DNA of 64,000 nucleotides from Clavaria fumosa (lineage: Eukaryota; Basidiomycota; Agaricomycetes; Agaricales; Clavariaceae), in the NCBI GenBank assembly GCA_951802425.1, contig OX637795.1, positions 1,612,001-1,676,000 of the forward strand, written 5' to 3'. Of this stretch, positions 42,789 through 55,578 are shown piece after piece. A program made the translations under genes and the position numbers. How positions within the stretch are numbered: position 1 is the stretch's first letter; the number at the start of each line of letters is the position of its first letter. Under the pieces are notes generated by a model. The model was not told the DNA's origin and did not search any database. It saw nothing but the letters and a program-made list of their open reading frames with translations.

Positions 42789-44486
42789 TGTTACGGGAAG
42801 CAGGGCCGAGTGCTCGGAGGTGCTTTCTGTCAGGTGATCAGGTACAGGGACTATGTTAGTCCCAAGTGCTGGAATGAGAGGGTCGAAGGCTGTCTCATCA
42901 ATTGGGTTGAATTGGGATAGTATTCTGTCACTAGGTCTTCTGGGACCTAGTAAAGAGCGAAGTAGGGTGGCTCTGGCTCTGTACTCAGAGTCATTGGCTT
43001 TGATGACTTGCTGTCTGAGATTGGCTACTCCATGAGCAAATGCATGTTTGAGTGCTTGGCGGTCTGAATGATCTCATCCAAGGATATCGACACAAATGGA
43101 ATGACTGAACTCAGTCAGGTGGTGTGTGAGTTGCATGATTTGAGCTTGTTGCTGACTCAATGATGGGTAGATCCATCTGGAGGTTGGCATTGTTGCTACT
43201 TTGGGCCAAGAGGAGATAGAGTATCTCTTGTTGGCAGTAGGGAAAGCCAGTGTGATTCACCAAAGTATGATAAGGTGATAGGGACAAATGAACAATGCTG
43301 AGGGGTTTCCCATGTCACCACACCCCTTATATACCTAAAGGGGTGCTGTGGGTTTCTGCAGCGCAGCTCCTTGTCCGCAGCCCAAGGATGCCATCCATCT
43401 ACTGCAACACGTCGCTCCGCAGGCCTGCTCAGTCTGCAGCTGCTTTCTGCGACACTTCCGCAGGCTTGCGCAGTCTGCAGCTGCCTGATACTGCTCTTCG
43501 ATGCGGCTCTCCACACTCTCCCATTGCCCCTTATCTTGGACATCATTGCCTTTCGCTTATCGGCCCATGTGCTACTCCGCAGTCTGCCACATGGTGCAGC
43601 TTATCTCCACATGCTCCTCCAACCATCATGTGTTCCTGTGTGACAGCTCTTCCCTGCCGCCTGCTTATCTCTCGGCTCTTATTCATCCTTTGTGGTATAT
43701 AAGGAGGGTTTGTACCGCTTCTCCCTCCCCATCTCTGCTATGTGCTGGGGCCCCCACAAACTCAACTTCCTCCCTGCCTCTCATGTCTTCCACCAAGTCG
43801 CCCCCCTTGTACTCTCTTGCGCAGCCTTCCATTGGGCGATTCAGAGGGGAGCCGATGACCTCCTCATTCTTACCATTGCCCAACAATACTATGCTTGCAG
43901 CCATCCTGGCCATTTTGCATTGGGATGCCCTCAAGTCATCCACCCGGGCAACCTTATCTGTGACCTACTCAAGGACCCCCATAGTATAGTCTTTTCTTCC
44001 ATTTCTCATTCGCTTTACTGATCCTTTTCTTGCAGAATGGGACTCTGTTTCTCCTACCTGGTGAGCCTCCCCCACTTCTTACTCAGGGTGGAACTCCACT
44101 CCTCTGCCATCATCTCCTCTGTCAGCCCCTGTGCTGGCTACAGTGGCTCTGCCAGACATCGAGGGCGAGTATGTCCAGGTTGGGGAGTCTCCTTCTTGGT
44201 CAGTGGATGAGGATAGGCTCTGGGTCTAGTGGCCCAAACATTGAAGATTCTGTTTGACGTAATACATCGTTTCTGGTTCTGGATTGGTTCTTGTATTACT
44301 TAGGTGCTTCGATTCCATAAACCAATCCACCAATGGCCATCAATAGCGAGGAGCATCTCCTCACTCTTGATTGCCATTGGTACTTTGGTCTTCTTTTCTT
44401 CTAGTATCGCAGTTGTCCTTAGTTGTGTTGCCTTTGTCATTGTTTGCCTTGTTTATATAATTGACTTTGTCATTCTTCCCATGACA
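42789..44486. mobile_element. LTR-like insertion (1698 bp), probable solo LTR
   Basis: Flanked by the exact 5-bp duplication GCACT (42784-42788 and 44487-44491). Ends are TGTTACGGGAAG and CTTCCCATGACA, that is TG...CA with imperfect inverted ends. Removing it together with one GCACT restores the LINE frame as KMYDTIVLCKPNRPKY. It has TATA-like boxes near 43327 and 43695 (GTATATAAGG) and pyrimidine-rich DNA, but no gag or pol. Solo LTR fits best; the strand is not certain. Confidence 0.75.
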
Positions 44487-45202
44487 GCACTATTGTGTCA
44501 TACATTTTCCATGTTGATGGGTAGATGCCTAGCTTAAAAGTTTCTCTGTATATCTGTACCAGATGGGGAGTTAGCAGGTCTGAGGTCCTTTTCAAAGTGA
44601 TGTTAGCAATATCTCCCTCCATTACCGCCTTGTAGGGCTTGAGGTGTCCGATCATCCTTTGTACCTGCTCTGGGGTGAAACTTTGTTACCGGGGGTGGGT
44701 ACTGTTCATCTACAGCCACTGGGTTGGGTGGTGGGGGGGGGAAGAAGACCTTGTGTAAGGCCCTACTCTTGTCGTGATTTGTTGAAGCTACTGGGGTTGC
44801 TGAGCCAGCGGGGTTCTGGAGGTTGGGTAGGAAGGCCTGTGTGCCATTGTTGGAGGTGGATGCGGTATATCTGTTGATCGTCCAGATGGAGTGGTCAGTC
44901 ATGTCCTCAAACCACTGGGTCCAGTGTTCCTTCTTTGTGGACTTGATTAGCTGTGTGTACTCGTTTCTTGCCTTTCATGCTTCCTCATGGGCTGGGTGCA
45001 TTGGGGTGAGCCATCGCATGTATGAGTGCCAGTTCAGTCTCTGAACGGTGGATCAGGCCCTGGATAGGTCCTTGGTCCACCACCGCTTGGTGAAGGGGCA
45101 TGGCTTCACTAGCAGGACTGCAGCATCGGTCGCTGTCCATAGGGCGTCGTCCAGGAAGTTTACTGCGCAGTCGAGGTCTTCACCTGTACATAGCGTACGA
45201 GG
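44487..45202 (-). pseudogene. LINE-1 segment between endonuclease and reverse transcriptase
   Basis: Reads from 45202 down: RTLCTGEDLDCAVNFLDDAL, VKPCPFTKRWWTKDL, NWHSYMRWLTPMHPAHEEA, SIWTINRYTAS and, after frame breaks, LVQIYRETFKLGIYPSTWKM. This is the usual linker upstream of LINE reverse transcriptases. The 45202 edge is the junction with the hAT-1 element; the LINE 5' half is not on the other side. Confidence 0.82.
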
Positions 45203-45339
45203 TAGTGCCAGTCAAGGGTATACCCGAGACCTTCCTAACCCAGACTCGGACCCTTACCCACAATGGGTATGTACCTGAACATCATGGGTACGGGTACCAC
45301 AGGGGTTTTCACAGGTCTGTCTGAGTTCACAGGTACAGA

Positions 45340-46400
45340 CGGGTACAACACAGTTAGGTAGCTACAGTACAGAAATGTCAATGACGAGGCTGCTGTTGAC
45401 ATGGATATCATCATCAGTCTCATCTTTGTCAGCTTCATTCTCTGCAGTGACATGCAACACATCATCCTCACTGATCAAATTGAGCCGGGCCCAGTCCCCA
45501 AGGCACAGGAGAGCTCAGACTGATTCTGCAGAAAGCCCATTCCTGACATGTGGAAGTAGGAGTCATTGTCACAGTCCTATCCAGTCACCAAGAACACCCC
45601 TATCACCTTTAAATACCTCCGAAATACCCCCAATACATCTCCGACGCATCTCCGCTCCAACTCCGGCACCTCCGCTCCGATTCCACTCCAACTCTGCTCT
45701 GGGGTCCGAAACTCTGGTCCAGACTTTTGTCGGACTTCGATATCTGTCCTTTGGACCGAATGGACTTTGTTTCTAGCATGTTCCTTGGTGCTAGTCCATG
45801 GTTAGTAACCATTGGGACGATGCCCACTACCCATGGGAACTGATTATTTGCCTTACATGTATCACCTATGCCTTTCTCACTCCTCAGGTGAAATTATCAT
45901 AGATATTTGATATATTCATGTTTCACAGTCTGCCCTATGCCCTACCCTAGTAGCATATAAGCCCCCATGTATCTCCATGATCCTCAGTTCGAATATTAAT
46001 GTTATTTCTGGTCCTTGTCACCTGGTCTGTGCATTAAGGGACTTCGTCCTCACTGTTCTCGACAGTCCCGATGAGTTCCGCAAAACTCCAGCAGACTCCG
46101 ATGGACTCCAGGCAATTTCCCTTCAGACTTCGTCCTTCCTTGTCCTGGAAAGCAAAGTACCAGCAAGGTTAAATTGGGACACGTATACACGCGGTGGCAC
46201 AACCCATAAGTTGAGGCCACAGTCCCAAACCCTTTGACCCCTTTCTAGCTCTTTCAAGCTTTTGTGTAGAGGAGAAGTCCTCATGCAACTCTGATCTGGA
46301 CTCTGACCAGACTCTGCTCCGCTCTGGCTTTGCCTTTGCCCCCCCTTTTTGGTCTCCTCTACACTACCCTACCTACCCACCTTTGGAGCAAAGAATCAGA
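45340..46400. other. Non-coding 3' part of hAT-1 with inserted short repeats
   Basis: Contains CTCCGCTCCGAACTC-like repeats (45620-45760; related words at 46060-46110) and a small inverted repeat with ends GTGTAGAGGAGA and TCTCCTCTACAC (about 46263-46364). No open frame with domain content. Confidence 0.45.
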
Positions 46401-48983
46401 TCTTAACAGTCATCCTTGGCTGAAAAGCCACTCAACATCAACAGACATTGCTAGCAAAGGAGGGGTTAGTAGATATATATCATTGTTCACTCACCTGGAA
46501 TTGTGAGGTAATCTAGTGCCATACGATGTAGATGAGGGTACAGTTCACTGCGTGCTTGCCACCAGGCAATTGGGTTCTCGACATCCTCAGCTTTTGTGTC
46601 AAGATATTGCTTGATCTCATCATTACTTTCATCAGCTGCTGGCTTCACTCGAAGGAGGTTATCAAACATGTTTTTTGATACCTGCTGGTATGTCAGTTGC
46701 ATATGATTGAGCAATCAATACCGAACCTTCACCACATCAACAGCATGACCGGCAGAGTTGCATGCCGCATCATTCTTGAGTCCTTTGTAGTGCATGGCAT
46801 ACTCCTCTCGCACGATCTCCTCGGCCATGTCAATCCATTCTGCTTCCCACCCAGCATTCTTGAAATAGGTGAGTTTATGCATTGGGTGCAACACCATGGC
46901 AATTCGGTATGTGTTTGATAGATCTGTTTTCTTGTAGTATTTGTTGAGTGTTGACTTCGCAAGCTTAGTCGCCACACGAATGCAAGGGCATAGGGTTGCA
47001 GCCTGTGAGTTCTCATCAAGGGAGTCATTGATTATGTCCATTACAGGTATCACCATCGCGAGGCTTGGTGTGGAACAAGAGAAATACTCAGTTGCATCAT
47101 TGAATATCTATGACGGAGTGGGTTAACACAAAATATATTGGACAGAGTGAAATAGAGAATGGAAAGCCGTTATAGAGAGCGAGTGCCGTATTTGGCTTGT
47201 GCTTGTGACTCAGACTCACATGCAAGACGTCCCGCAGCTCCTCACTTATCCCAAACTCCTCTTCCTTAAGCTCAAACTTGTGCATGCCCATTGCTCTATT
47301 ACTGGTAAGCAAGTCAATGGCTGCTTTATACTCGTTGGCTGAATCCAACATCTTGAAGGTCGAATTCCACCACATCCTCACATCTCGTGGCAATGTTTTC
47401 TTGTCAAGCTTCAGCTTTTTCAAGATGTCGAACCAATGTGGCAACCGCTTCGTCATTGAATGTAGGGTCGAAGAGGCGATTTTCCTGAGCTGGTGGGAGT
47501 ACATTCAACTGTCATTCATTCACGATATCCCTTATCACTCACCTTAATGAGCACCATTGCCACAGGGTCAATGCTATCATCAAGCGCAAATCACTCTTCC
47601 TCACTCAGGCAAGTTCTCTCATCTGTCCACCCTTCATCATTATCCAATTGACCATCATCATCAGCAACGTCTTTGTCATCGTCTTCACCCTCTCCCTCAA
47701 GCTCAATCGCCTTTCCTCCATCAAATGGTGCAAGCAAACTTTTTGCAACCAAATTTGTGACATGGTCAAAGCAACATACTCTATTCGCTGCTCTGCCGAA
47801 GCTGGGAATGAGGTCCTCAAGCACATCAACCATAACATCGTTTGGGGATGCATTATCGGCAGTGAGTGCGAGGAGCTGTTCATATTGTCAGTTCATTTCT
47901 TTGCCTCCCTATCTAATGCACCTTCTTGGCAATTCCAAATGCCTCCAAGGTGTCAGCAACGGCCTTTGCCATGTTCCGCCTGGTATGCGCCTTCGCCAGC
48001 TCGATCACGTCGAGGACGACACGCAGTGGTTCGCCGTCGCACAGAAGGTGAACTGTGATGGCCAAGAATGCCTTGTGGTTCGGTGAGCTCCATGCATCGA
48101 CGGCGAGACTCAGGTGGCCTCCGTACTCCTAGTGGTGAGTCAGTTTTTCTCAATCTCAACATGGGGTTTCTCACCTGCAACAATTTTGCTAACCGTGCAT
48201 GACAGCGGGCAAATACTCGATGAATGTCTCGTGCTACAGTCCTCACGGATGGCAGCCAAAGCTCAGGGCGCCCCGTTTTCATCAAGCATTTGAAGCCCTC
48301 ATCTTCGACAATTGAAAATGGGCGCACTGACTTGCTGACCCATCGTACAATCTCAGCGCTGTCCAATCTCCATGAGAACTGCTCCCATCATTTCAGGATG
48401 ATACCCTCACCGAATCTCCTTCTTTGTATGCTGATGAGCTGAGTAAGTCTTTTTGCCTGACTTGTTTAGTCTTTTGAATGCCACTGTGATCGATCCAGAT
48501 CTAACATAACTCGCCACAGCCTCCCTTGCCAACCCTGCTTTCAATCCATCAGAAGCACCAAGTACCTCATCACCCCAGCAGCATTTTACATGTTTTCGAA
48601 GATTGCTTGTTGACCATGCATCACCTTTATCCAGCCACCTCGTTATCTTTGTTGTGCAACCTTGTTTTGCACATGCGAATTCGTGCCCCTGGCTTCCAGC
48701 TTTGTCAGCCTTTATGCCAACTTCTGGCTTGTAGAATGCGTAGACAGGTGATACCCATTCTTTCGCGAGTCATTCTGATGTGCCATCAGCTCAACAGTGA
48801 ACAGTTCTGCGCTGTCAACTCACTCAATTCCTCCTCAGGGGTTTCCTTTTCGGTTATTTCTGCTATACTGAGACTCCGAGATTGAGATGGAGCAGGAGAT
48901 GGAGCAGGGGATTGTTGGTGGGTGTTTCTCCGTTGCCTGTTGGATGGCAGGGGTGATTTCTTTGTGGTTGAAGACTGCCTTTT
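46400..48983 (-). pseudogene. hAT-1 transposase (BED-finger hAT), several exons
   Basis: From 48983 down: N-terminus MAKRQSSTTKKSPLPSNRQR, a BED zinc finger (FACAKQGCTTKITRWLDKG, LRKHVKCCWG), then SAEIVRWVSKSVRPFSIVED, LSLAVDAWSSPNHKAFLAIT (first catalytic D), LTADNASPNDVMVDVLEDL (second D), VCCFDHVTNLVAKSLL (CxxH motif), DVRMWWNSTFKMLDSANEYK and the C-terminal dimerisation motif NPIAWWQARSELYPHLHRMA. Blocks lie in different frames separated by short GT-AG introns. The last exon has SVDVEWLFSQG followed by a stop, where hAT proteins usually have a longer tail. Function: cut-and-paste transposition with 8-bp duplications. Stops and shifts suggest it is now inactive. Confidence 0.85.
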
Positions 48984-49185
48984 GGCCATTATTGATATTG
49001 CAGTTGTATGATAGGTAGCATATCCTGTGTATCTAGGTTAGAACTCCGACTACAGGTACTGTGGATCATCTGTTAGAACTCCGACTACGGGTACTGCGGG
49101 TCATCCGTGATGGGACTTGGACCCATAACCCATGGTACCCATACTTGAAACCCGTATGGTTCAGCTGTACCCTTGACCGGCACCA

Positions 49186-51190
49186 ATACAGATATCTCTG
49201 GTGGAATCTGGTACCATGTTATATACAGGGGATATGCAGCATCCAGTATATAGTTATATCCAACTGAACTATGTGCGCCCATGTCCATCACCATTAACCC
49301 CACTGTTTTTCACTGGCTGATCAAACAACGTCTACCAGGTAAATCCCCCACTCTCCAAAGCGCACCACTCATCTCTTGACCTTACCACTGATGCTTGTGG
49401 AACCACACAAACACACCACAGACTTCCAGCTCACCTATGCCTGCTGTGAATAGCAGGAAGAATGCGCCTCATGGCGCACCATCATCCAGCTTGACCTCAT
49501 CCACAATGTCAACACCGTACTCAACCTCCTCTCTGTCGAAATGGCCTGGCGCTCCGAAACCTCCATGCCCTCTCCCCTGCCCACTGCTACCAGCACCCCC
49601 TCTTCCTCCGCCACCATAGCTAACGATTCTGCGTTGATGGTATCTGTGCGCACAGGATACAGAATCCATGGCAGTCACCCTGGGCGCTGGTAAGCCTCTC
49701 CTAGTCTCCCCTCCTCGTCTGCACCCTCTCTGCAGTGAGCCCGCGACTGACCAACTGCCTACCTTCACTCAGTTGAAGAGATATACAAAAGCCCTGGCCT
49801 GGGCTGGGCCAATCCAGAGCCAAGCCAATATAAAGGGCTTTGGCCTGGCCCAGATATTCTGAAAGCTGGAGCCCTCTGAGGCCAGGCCAAAGCCCCAGCT
49901 TCCAGGCCAAGCCAGGCCAGAACATCACTAGGGGTGTGTGTTGATGTATTCCTCCCATTGTGTGATGATGCCTGCATATGCTGGGAGCACATTGTGTAGG
50001 GTTGGTGTCTTTTCATGTGATAAGATTTGTTGAAATGCATGAAGAACCTAAAATGATTCAAATTTAGTTGAATGTATGAAGTTTAATGAAGTTATGCCAT
50101 AAAAATGTCATGAAAATCCGCCAAAATTGACCACTCTTCATTACTCAGCTTATACCACTGCAATGAAGTGCCTTCATGGCTTGTGAGCAGCTTTCTAATT
50201 GGCTATTGTATGTATTAGTCCAAATATCATGTGGATAAACTGTTATACATATGTCCTTTAAGAGTGTGTCCAGCAGCAATTCCATGTGAGGAGTCCTCAG
50301 CCAAAAAAAATATCTCAATCTCAAGTTGCCAAGTGTGGCAGAGGGTCTGTCTAATGCCCTCTGTCGCAAAGTGAGATTGAGATATTTGATTGAGATATTA
50401 CTACCAAAAGTTCATTGAGGTCTGATCTCAATGAAAACATGAAAAAGTGAAAACTTCGAGTGATTGTGTGATGCTGCCACTGCTTCATACTGCAGCCACC
50501 CGCTCTTGTTCCTGCACACTCTGTCCATCACACTTCTCTGAGTCCAGGCCATCTCTATCTTGACATACAATGTGCAGCGAAGGTAGGGGTTGCAGTTAGG
50601 CTGCCCCAAAAGGCAAAAAAAAGGCAGAATTATGAGAAGTGCGAAAAGCAGCGATGAAGCGAAGCGAAACAAAAGGGTACAGGTGAAAGCGAATGTGGTA
50701 GAAGACAAGCCTGTGGACCGCTTGATATAGGCGAGCGAGAGCCACCCTTTCACCATGCTTCCGCCCTTCACAAGCCACCATCCACCATGTGCCCAACGCT
50801 AAAATTACGACTGTGCAATCCTCGTGTCGGCAACCGTCAGATACGGCTGTTCAACATGGTAGAGATGAAGGGGGCACGTTGTCTGAGCATTTGCACTTGA
50901 ATTGAGCTGGCTGCGATGATGAGACTGGCACTCGAGTGGTGAGTGACAAAGGACTGTGTTGACAGGAGCCATGGTGATGAGACAGTGAAGATGAATGAGT
51001 TACAACTATGACAACATTTGCATTTGTGTGCTACCACTCAAATCTCGACTTGCAAAACTCTGTCTCAATTGTACAAGTGCCAGATTGGGGGGACTTCCTT
51101 TCTAGGCGACCACATCAACACTTGCAAAAAAGAACACAAAAACCACCCTGGTCACCTAGTACTCTAGTCAATACTACTCTTTTTATTCCA
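49186..51190. other. Unassigned region between hAT-1 and LINE-2
   Basis: No gene is recognised. It contains a GGCCTGGCC/AAGCCC-rich block with inverted ends at about 49788-49935 that resembles a small MITE, and a hairpin at about 50306-50395 (AATATCTCAATCTC and complement). Short frames near 49440-49700 and 50412-50796 have no domains. The last 150 bases may be LINE-2 5' untranslated sequence. Confidence 0.4.
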
Positions 51191-52003
51191 CTGTAACTAC
51201 ACTACCACCCCGATACCTTCGAGATCTCGGCAAACACAGGAAAATTTCGGCAAATAGCAGAGGACCCCAGACCGCCAGAGTGGGGAGCAGCAGAGCACAC
51301 ACAAGACCCCCCACAACAAGCCAGAACACACCCGCCAGCCGAAAGACGGCCATGGACAATGACAGCATCCAAGCCAGGGCCCTACTGGAAAGGGAAGGAC
51401 TGATACCACCGCACAGCACCACCATGCCCTCGACATTGGCAACTGTTCTCACAAGCCTCACCCACAATGTGGCTCATATCCCCAAACAGGCTCTCGACAT
51501 CATCAACGCCACTGCCACACTCCTAAAGACGGTAGGAGATACCCGAGTGCAAAAGAGAATCAGCGAGGCGATCGCAACTGCCATCAAGAAGCTCAACCAG
51601 GCAGCAGATGAGATCAAATGCGCCGCCACACAGATCCAGATCGACACACAGCCCTAGATGAGATACGCAGGGAATTGAGCGCATTACGAGACCTATGTCA
51701 ACGCCTAGATGCAACTGTCAATGACCTCACACACACAACTGAGACCGCAGCCCGCAATGCATCACAGGCACAGACAGATATCAAAAACATACTCTCCCAA
51801 CCCTGGACCACACCGCATGAACAACAGGATGTAGGAGACATGAACACGGATGACAACTGACCCCAGGAGAACAACACCGCACCCAAGGCCATATGCAACC
51901 ACCAGTCCCCTCCCCAAGCTCATACACCACTGCTGTCTGCACAGCACTTATGCCCAGACATGAGGAAGTACTAGCCTGATCGCAGGGATGACTATGACAA
52001 ATC

Positions 52004-52294
52004 TATCAAACTGGGTCTCACACAACTTAAGCATAAGGTCATGATGACAATGCTAAGATAAGGGGAAAAGAGTACAGAAAAGGAAAAGCGAAAGTACTTA
52101 TAGTGAACACTTCGGCACTTGCTGGCGTTCCCATGCTCGGACCCTCGGATCACGTGATGCGCCCAGGCCCCAGGTCATGTGATCTTATATGATTACATAA
52201 TCCGACCCAGCCACAGGTCATGTGACCTTCCAACAACCCTCCCCAGTTTCTCCATAACTCCTCTTTGGGATGGCTTATGTAAGTGATCTTAACA
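52004..52294 (-). repeat. 3' LTR of Gypsy-2b
   Basis: On the minus strand it starts TGTTAAGATCAC at 52294, after the polypurine tract AAGAGGGGGGTGA, and ends AGTTTGATA at 52004. It keeps the three E-box positions. Confidence 0.92.
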
Positions 52295-52305
52295 TCACCC
52301 CCCTC

Positions 52306-55300
52306 TTAAGGCTGGGCGTCCTGACCAGCTAGCTTGGCCTTGTCGGGGTGGGAGAGGAAGAAGTCCCAGAGAAGCAATGTTACATTAGTGAGGTTCCTAT
52401 GGGGCTCCCAAGTGTTTTCCTCCACTGGGTACCTCAACCACTTCACCAAGTACTTCACCCCATGCCCCACCTTCTTAACATCAAGGATCGCCTCCACATC
52501 ATACTCCAAGTGGTCATCTTCAATGGTAGGGGGCAGAGGGGGAGGCAGGTTCTGAGAAGGGAAGGAAGGGGGATGGTAAGGTGTCAACAGCAACTTGTTG
52601 AAGACCCGATGGATGCACCAGGCCTGAGGGAGCTTGAGCTGATACCCTGCTGGCCCCTCAATGGCGAAGGGCCCTGCTCGCTTATGGTCAAGCTTCTTTG
52701 AGGGCCAGTCCATTTTCAGGTTCCAGGTGTCCAACCAGACCAGGTCTCCTGTAGAGTACTCACAGCTCAGATGCTTCCCAACATCATAGCTCCTCTTCAT
52801 CGCAGCTGCCGCTTTCTCCATTGCTTCCTTGGCTGCTCTTCGGGACTCCATGAGCTTAGCCATCCACTCATCTGCAGCAGGGTTTACCTCCGAGGGTGGG
52901 CGGAGCCCCCCATTCCATGGGTGCCAGCCATAGTTGAGGAAGAAAGGTGTCTGTCCTGTCGCAGAGTGCTCACGATTGTTGAGAGCAAACTCAGCTGTTG
53001 ACAACCACTTGGCCCAATCATCCTGGAGGTGGTCCACATAGGCCTGGAGATAGATCTCCATCTCCTGATTCACCCGCTCCGTCTGCCCATCAGTCTCTGG
53101 GTGGAAGGCCATGCTCGGGTTTGCCTTTACTCAGATCATGGAGTAGAACTCCTTCATGAACCGAGACACAAACTGGGAGCCTTGGTCACTCATGACCTTA
53201 TGAGGGACTCCATGGTCCCGAAACACTTGATCTCGGAGGAGACACGCTGCTCCAAGTCCCATGAGGTCAAGTCCGATCGCCTCAAGCAGTGTCCATTTTG
53301 TGAACTTGTCAACGATGACAAGGATGGCATTATGTCCACGGGAGAGGGGGAGGGGACTGACTATATTCCATGAGATCACTGACCAGGGAACATCAGGAAC
53401 AGGGTGGGGGTGCAGTGGGGCAGCATGCTTGGTATGGTCAGGCTTCGTCCGCTGGCAGGTCTCACACCCCTGGGCATACCAATCTGCATCTTTCACCCTT
53501 CACTAGTGCCGCTCTCAACTTCTGGGGCCCAGGGTGTCCAGCAGCAGGGAGGTCATGCTCAAACTCAAGGACGGCCTCATGAGCTCCTAGGGGGACCCAA
53601 GTGACTATCCCCTTTCGCCAGAGTCCAGCATGATCTCGCATCCACTCATCATCAAGCTCCTCCGGCTTCTGTATGTGTACTGTGCTATTTTTCTGGAGTA
53701 GCGTCTCCATTTCCAATGTGAATGACACACGGACTTCCATTTCTGGGAAAACCTGCACTGGTGCATCCTCCTCCACCATCTCTCCATAGTCTGGTCTCTG
53801 GGAGAGTGCATCCGCCTTTGTGTTTGACTTGCCAGTGTGATACTTTATCTCAAAGTCAAAGCACTGGAGCTCCCCAACCCAACAGACCTGCCTTGGTTTC
53901 AACTTCTGGGGCTTCCGGAAGTACTGGAGGTTTGCATGGTCCGTCCAGATCTCAATCATCTCATCTGCTCCAATGAGGTATGCCTGCCACTCATGAAGTG
54001 CCTGAATCACAGCCAAGAACTCCTTGTCGTACACATCATAGTTCTTCTCAGCTGCAGTGAGGGCCTTGGAGATATAGTTGACAACTCTCCAGGTTCCATC
54101 CATCTGCTGCTGCGAGAGCACTCCACCAGTCGCCAGGTTACTCGTATCCATCTCTACCTTCCATCTCCCTTTGTCCTGAGGCAGAGCCAAGACCGGGGCT
54201 GATATGAGTGCCTGGCGGAGATCTCGGAAGGCTGCTTCCTCCTCCTCCTCCCATTTCCATGGAACATTCCCAGTCAGCCAGAAGAGTGGCTTTGCCCAGG
54301 CAGAAAGATTCAGGATGTGCTGGCAGAGGTAGTTCAGCATCCCATTGAACCTCTGGACATCCTTCACATTCTTAGGACATGGCCAATCTCGGACTGCTGC
54401 ACCCTTGGCTGGATCATGCTCTAGTCTGTTGTGGGAGATCTTCATCCCCAGGAAGATGATCTCACTCTTCTCAAACTCACATTTACTGAGTTTGAGACAC
54501 AACCCATTCTCTCCAAACTTCCTCAAGACTTGATCCATCCAGTACTGGTGTGTAGCCAAGTCCTCTGCAAACACAATGACATCATCCACATAGGCCCTCA
54601 CATGTCCTCCTGCAATCTCCTCCCTCAACACATGATTCATGAAGCATTGGAAGGTAGCAGGGGCATTCTGCAGTCCAAACCACATGACAGCTGGTTTGAA
54701 GAGTCCACGGGGTGTCAGGAAGGGGCAGCGGTGCTGGTGCTCAGGCCAGACCTGCATAGATGGGAAACCTCCCTTTGCATCAATCTTAGAGTAGATCGAC
54801 ACTCCTTTAAGCACATCCACTGTGTCTCGGATGCGGGGGAGGGGGTACTTGTCCTTGATCAGGTGCGCATTTAGCCTCAAGTAGTCAATAATCAGCCGCA
54901 GCTTGTCCTTCTCATGTTTGAAGAAGAAGGGGCTGGCATACGGGAACTTCAAGGGCCAGATTCATCCAGAAGCGAGCTGCTCATCCACCCAACGGTTCAT
55001 CTCTACCATCTCCTCCCTCGTCAGTGAGTATAGCTTGGAGGAGAGATGCTCAGGGTCCTTTTTGAACTCGATCTTAATATCGAAGTCCAGTCGGGAGCAG
55101 GGAAGTTCATCCCACTTTGCTTCACTAAAAACCAAAGGGTATCAGCTGGGCCAGAGTTGGGAAAATGGGTGTCCAGAATACTCGTTCTCAGGGGTGCAGG
55201 GACTTGAGGGGATGGGGAACACTGTGGGGGGCAGTGGGTAAGGCTTAGCTCTGCCTTCTGCCAGTCAATATCCGGGTTATGTTGCTTGAGCCAGTCATGC

Positions 55301-55578
55301 CCAAAAATAACCTTGTGGGACTGGGACTTTCCCAGCAGACAGTGGACCCACTCTTGGTGGTCACCAACCCTCACCAGCAACTCTATCCCATACCAGACCT
55401 TTCCATCTCTGTTCTGTGTCCCATCCACATTATACATGGTGATCGGGTTCAGCAGGGGAGATGGCTCCAGTCCCACTCCTTTTGCCCACTCCATGTCCAT
55501 GAAGCAGTTGGTGCTCCCCGAGTCAACAAGGGCCTTCATCATGGCCAACTTGCCAGTGCTGAGAGCCTCCAAGTGCAC
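52306..55578 (-). pseudogene. Gypsy-2b pol
   Basis: From 55578 down: protease with ALVDSGSTNCFMD (catalytic DSG kept), frame breaks near 55160 and 54960, then an open block 54952-53462 with reverse transcriptase (IDYLRLNAHLIKDKYPL, AYVDDVIVFAED) and RNase H (WKVEMDTSNLATGGVL, KADALSQRPDYG). Integrase follows in a new frame: ISWNIVSPLPL, where the first catalytic aspartate has become N, then SDQGSQFVSRFMKEF and PETDGQTERVNQE. It ends with a chromodomain (YDVEAILD, YLVKWLRYP, ENTWEP). Stop TAA at 52308-52306. Confidence 0.92.

Larger units (their letters stand above)
45203..49185 (-). mobile_element. hAT-1 transposon, both ends present
   Basis: The 3' end is TAGTGCCAGTCAAGGGTA (45203 on, plus strand) and the 5' end is its near match TGGTGCCGGTCAAGGGTA (complement, ending 49185). 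The left flank is GTACGAGG (45195-45202), the complement of CCTCGTAC, which matches the flank CCTTGTAC of hAT-2. The right flank (ATACAGAT) is not an intact duplication. The element encodes a spliced transposase and carries extra insertions between 45340 and 46400. Confidence 0.85.

Noticed and set aside
50412..50796. A 119-codon minus-strand frame with hydrophobic stretches
   Set aside because: No homologue in the window, no splice or promoter support, and it lies in repeat-rich DNA; probably chance.
52334..53604. Plus-strand open frames opposite Gypsy-2b pol
   Set aside because: They are antisense shadows of the pol gene; their sequences are reverse-frame readings of conserved integrase and chromodomain coding.
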